From positions 329,863-393,862 of the forward strand of contig DEXK01000011.1 of the NCBI GenBank assembly GCA_002364085.1: 64,000 nucleotides of DNA, written 5' to 3'. The translations under genes and the position numbers were made by a program. The notes below the pieces were generated by a model. That model was not told the origin of the DNA and searched no databases. It saw only the letters and a program-made list of their open reading frames with translations. Origin of the DNA: Balneolaceae bacterium UBA3186 (lineage in GTDB: Bacteria > Bacteroidota > Rhodothermia > Balneolales > Balneolaceae). Numbering within the stretch: position 1 is the first letter of the stretch; each line of letters starts with the position of its first letter. Below are positions 62,799-64,000 of the stretch, in pieces.

Positions 62799-64000
62799 TT
62801 AATTTACGGATGCAAAAGTTGAGCTGTTGTTATCAACCTTTACCTTTTCCCCATTTGTTAAGTTTTTTGAAAGAGTTCTATAGCTTCCTATCACAATTTC
62901 ATCTCCTGCATTTACACCGGAAAGAATTTGAGTGTGCGTATTATCACTAATTCCTGTTTCTACCTCGTATCGCACTGCAATTCCCTCTTCAACAATAAAA
63001 ACTACCTTTCTGATATCTTCTTTTTTAATGATAAGATTATCATCCACTTCTTCAGACGATCGCTCTTCGGCATTAGTTGTATCCTCTGCTTTAGATTTCC
63101 TGTCTTTTTTATCTTTAGCGAAATCTCTTACAGTAACAGCTTGTATTGGTACTGAAACTACATTCTTAGCTGTTTTTGTTTCAATATCTACAGTAGCAGA
63201 CATTCCTGGTTTAAAGTTGGGTGAAAAATTTTCTTCAGGATTTTCAGAAGTTTCTGATTGAACCAATACCGCACCTGTCATATTAAGATTATGCGGAGTT
63301 ATGATTCTAACCTTAACCTGGTAATTAGTCACTTGCTCATTAGATCCTGCTCCTGTAATTCTTGCAGAGTTAGCAATTTCTGTAACAATGCCATTAAATC
63401 TTCTCTCAGGATATGCATCTACTTCTATTCTTGTAGTATCAAGTGCAGAGATATTTACAATATCATTTTCATTTACTTCTACTAGAACTTCCATTTTATC
63501 TAGCAAAGAAACTCTCATCATTTCGGTGCCTGCCATTTGGGAGTTTCCAAGAACTCTTTCACCGAATTCAACAGCAAGTCCGGTAACTGTTCCATCCTGA
63601 GGAGCGCGAATAACCGTTTGCTCCAATTCTTCTTCAGCCTTTCGAAGTTGTGCTTCTGCACTTTGAATTTGATACTGAGATGCTTTTAAGCTTGCTTTTT
63701 GAGAATCATAATTTGATTTGGTTTGAATGAAATCCAACTCAGAGATAATATCTTTCTCATATAATTCTTTATTTTTCAAATGTGCAGCTTCAGCCTGTAT
63801 TAAGCTGGCTCTTGCTTGTTCCAATCTTGCTTTTTGAGTAAGTAAAGCTGCATTAAGGTCATCAATTCTTGCTTTAAAGATATCCGGCTTTAACCGTACA
63901 AGAAGATCTCCTTTTCTTACAAAGTCGCCTTCGTTTACAGCCAATTCAATGATCTCTCCCGAAACATCTGGTCTGATGATAACTTCTACTTCCGGTTGAA
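62799..64000 (-). CDS. HlyD/MacA-type periplasmic adaptor, partial (N-terminus beyond right edge)
   Basis: At least 400 residues: the frame is open to the window end and continues upstream of the TTG at 63944 into lipoyl-type sequence (PEVEVIIRPDVSGEIIEL). The first lipoyl half, a coiled coil hairpin (about 20-100 of the visible part), the second lipoyl half and the beta-barrel (VSVPIQAVTVRD) are recognisable. The insertion KDKKDRKSKAEDTTNAEER is a charged low-complexity loop. With the ABC ATPase it would form a MacAB-type export system for lipids, peptides or drugs; specificity unknown. Confidence 0.9.
   Translation of the reverse strand, partial: QPEVEVIIRPDVSGEIIELAVNEGDFVRKGDLLVRLKPDIFKARIDDLNAALLTQKARLEQARASLIQAEAAHLKNKELYEKDIISELDFIQTKSNYDSQKASLKASQYQIQSAEAQLRKAEEELEQTVIRAPQDGTVTGLAVEFGERVLGNSQMAGTEMMRVSLLDKMEVLVEVNENDIVNISALDTTRIEVDAYPERRFNGIVTEIANSARITGAGSNEQVTNYQVKVRIITPHNLNMTGAVLVQSETSENPEENFSPNFKPGMSATVDIETKTAKNVVSVPIQAVTVRDFAKDKKDRKSKAEDTTNAEERSSEEVDDNLIIKKEDIRKVVFIVEEGIAVRYEVETGISDNTHTQILSGVNAGDEIVIGSYRTLSKNLTNGEKVKVDNNSSTFASVN

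Overview
The window looks like chromosomal DNA of a Balneolota (Balneola/Gracilimonas-like) or related Bacteroidota-group bacterium. This is inferred from a C-terminal type IX secretion (T9SS) sorting domain on a large surface protein, a GldE-like CBS protein next to ssb, several outer-membrane barrel families typical of this group, Bacteroidota-style six-bladed beta-propeller lipoproteins, an AT-rich composition, and frequent TTG/GTG starts with few strong Shine-Dalgarno sites. No phage, insertion sequence, CRISPR array, rRNA or tRNA gene was found. Most of the window is core housekeeping DNA; the accessory-looking part is about 38.6-47 kb.

Layout. 1-8.8 kb: deoA (cut by the left edge), a lipoprotein, pdxB, a ParB-like small protein and an M48 protease, a signal-peptidase-I-like protein that has lost both catalytic residues, murB, a gldE-like gene and ssb. 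9.1-20.6 kb: DinB-like protein, S1/P1 nuclease, pgk, a modular T9SS-exported protein, then a run of cysteine desulfurase, LOG family, DUF1499 and a membrane protein, and an acyl-CoA synthetase. 20.7-30.7 kb: a Fur regulator; a leftward cinA-barrel-ftsX-hypothetical operon; a rightward pgsA-pgpA-pyrE-miaB-membrane protein run. 31-38.5 kb: an RND efflux locus ordered permease-adaptor-permease.

38.6-47 kb: a small lipoprotein, a truncated propeller fragment and a compact cassette: an AraC-type regulator, a MauE/DoxX-like redox membrane protein, an 85-residue cysteine-containing secreted peptide precursor, a hairpin, a six-bladed propeller and a dedicated signal peptidase I with intact catalytic Ser and Lys, plus a divergent propeller lipoprotein. 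This cassette is the best candidate for an undescribed peptide maturation or secretion system. It is bordered by interspersed hairpin-rich repeats. After rpoN and a DUF3109 gene comes an array of 130-bp tandem repeats.

47-64 kb: creD, rsmB, valS, a UvrD/PcrA helicase, an outer-membrane protein, lon, a SnoaL-like protein, rsgA, another barrel protein, and an ABC ATPase with its HlyD-type adaptor running off the right edge. Strong intrinsic terminators with U-tracts end many units, several of them bidirectional between convergent genes.

All family names come from reading motifs in the translated sequence. No database search was possible, so borderline family assignments carry lower confidence.
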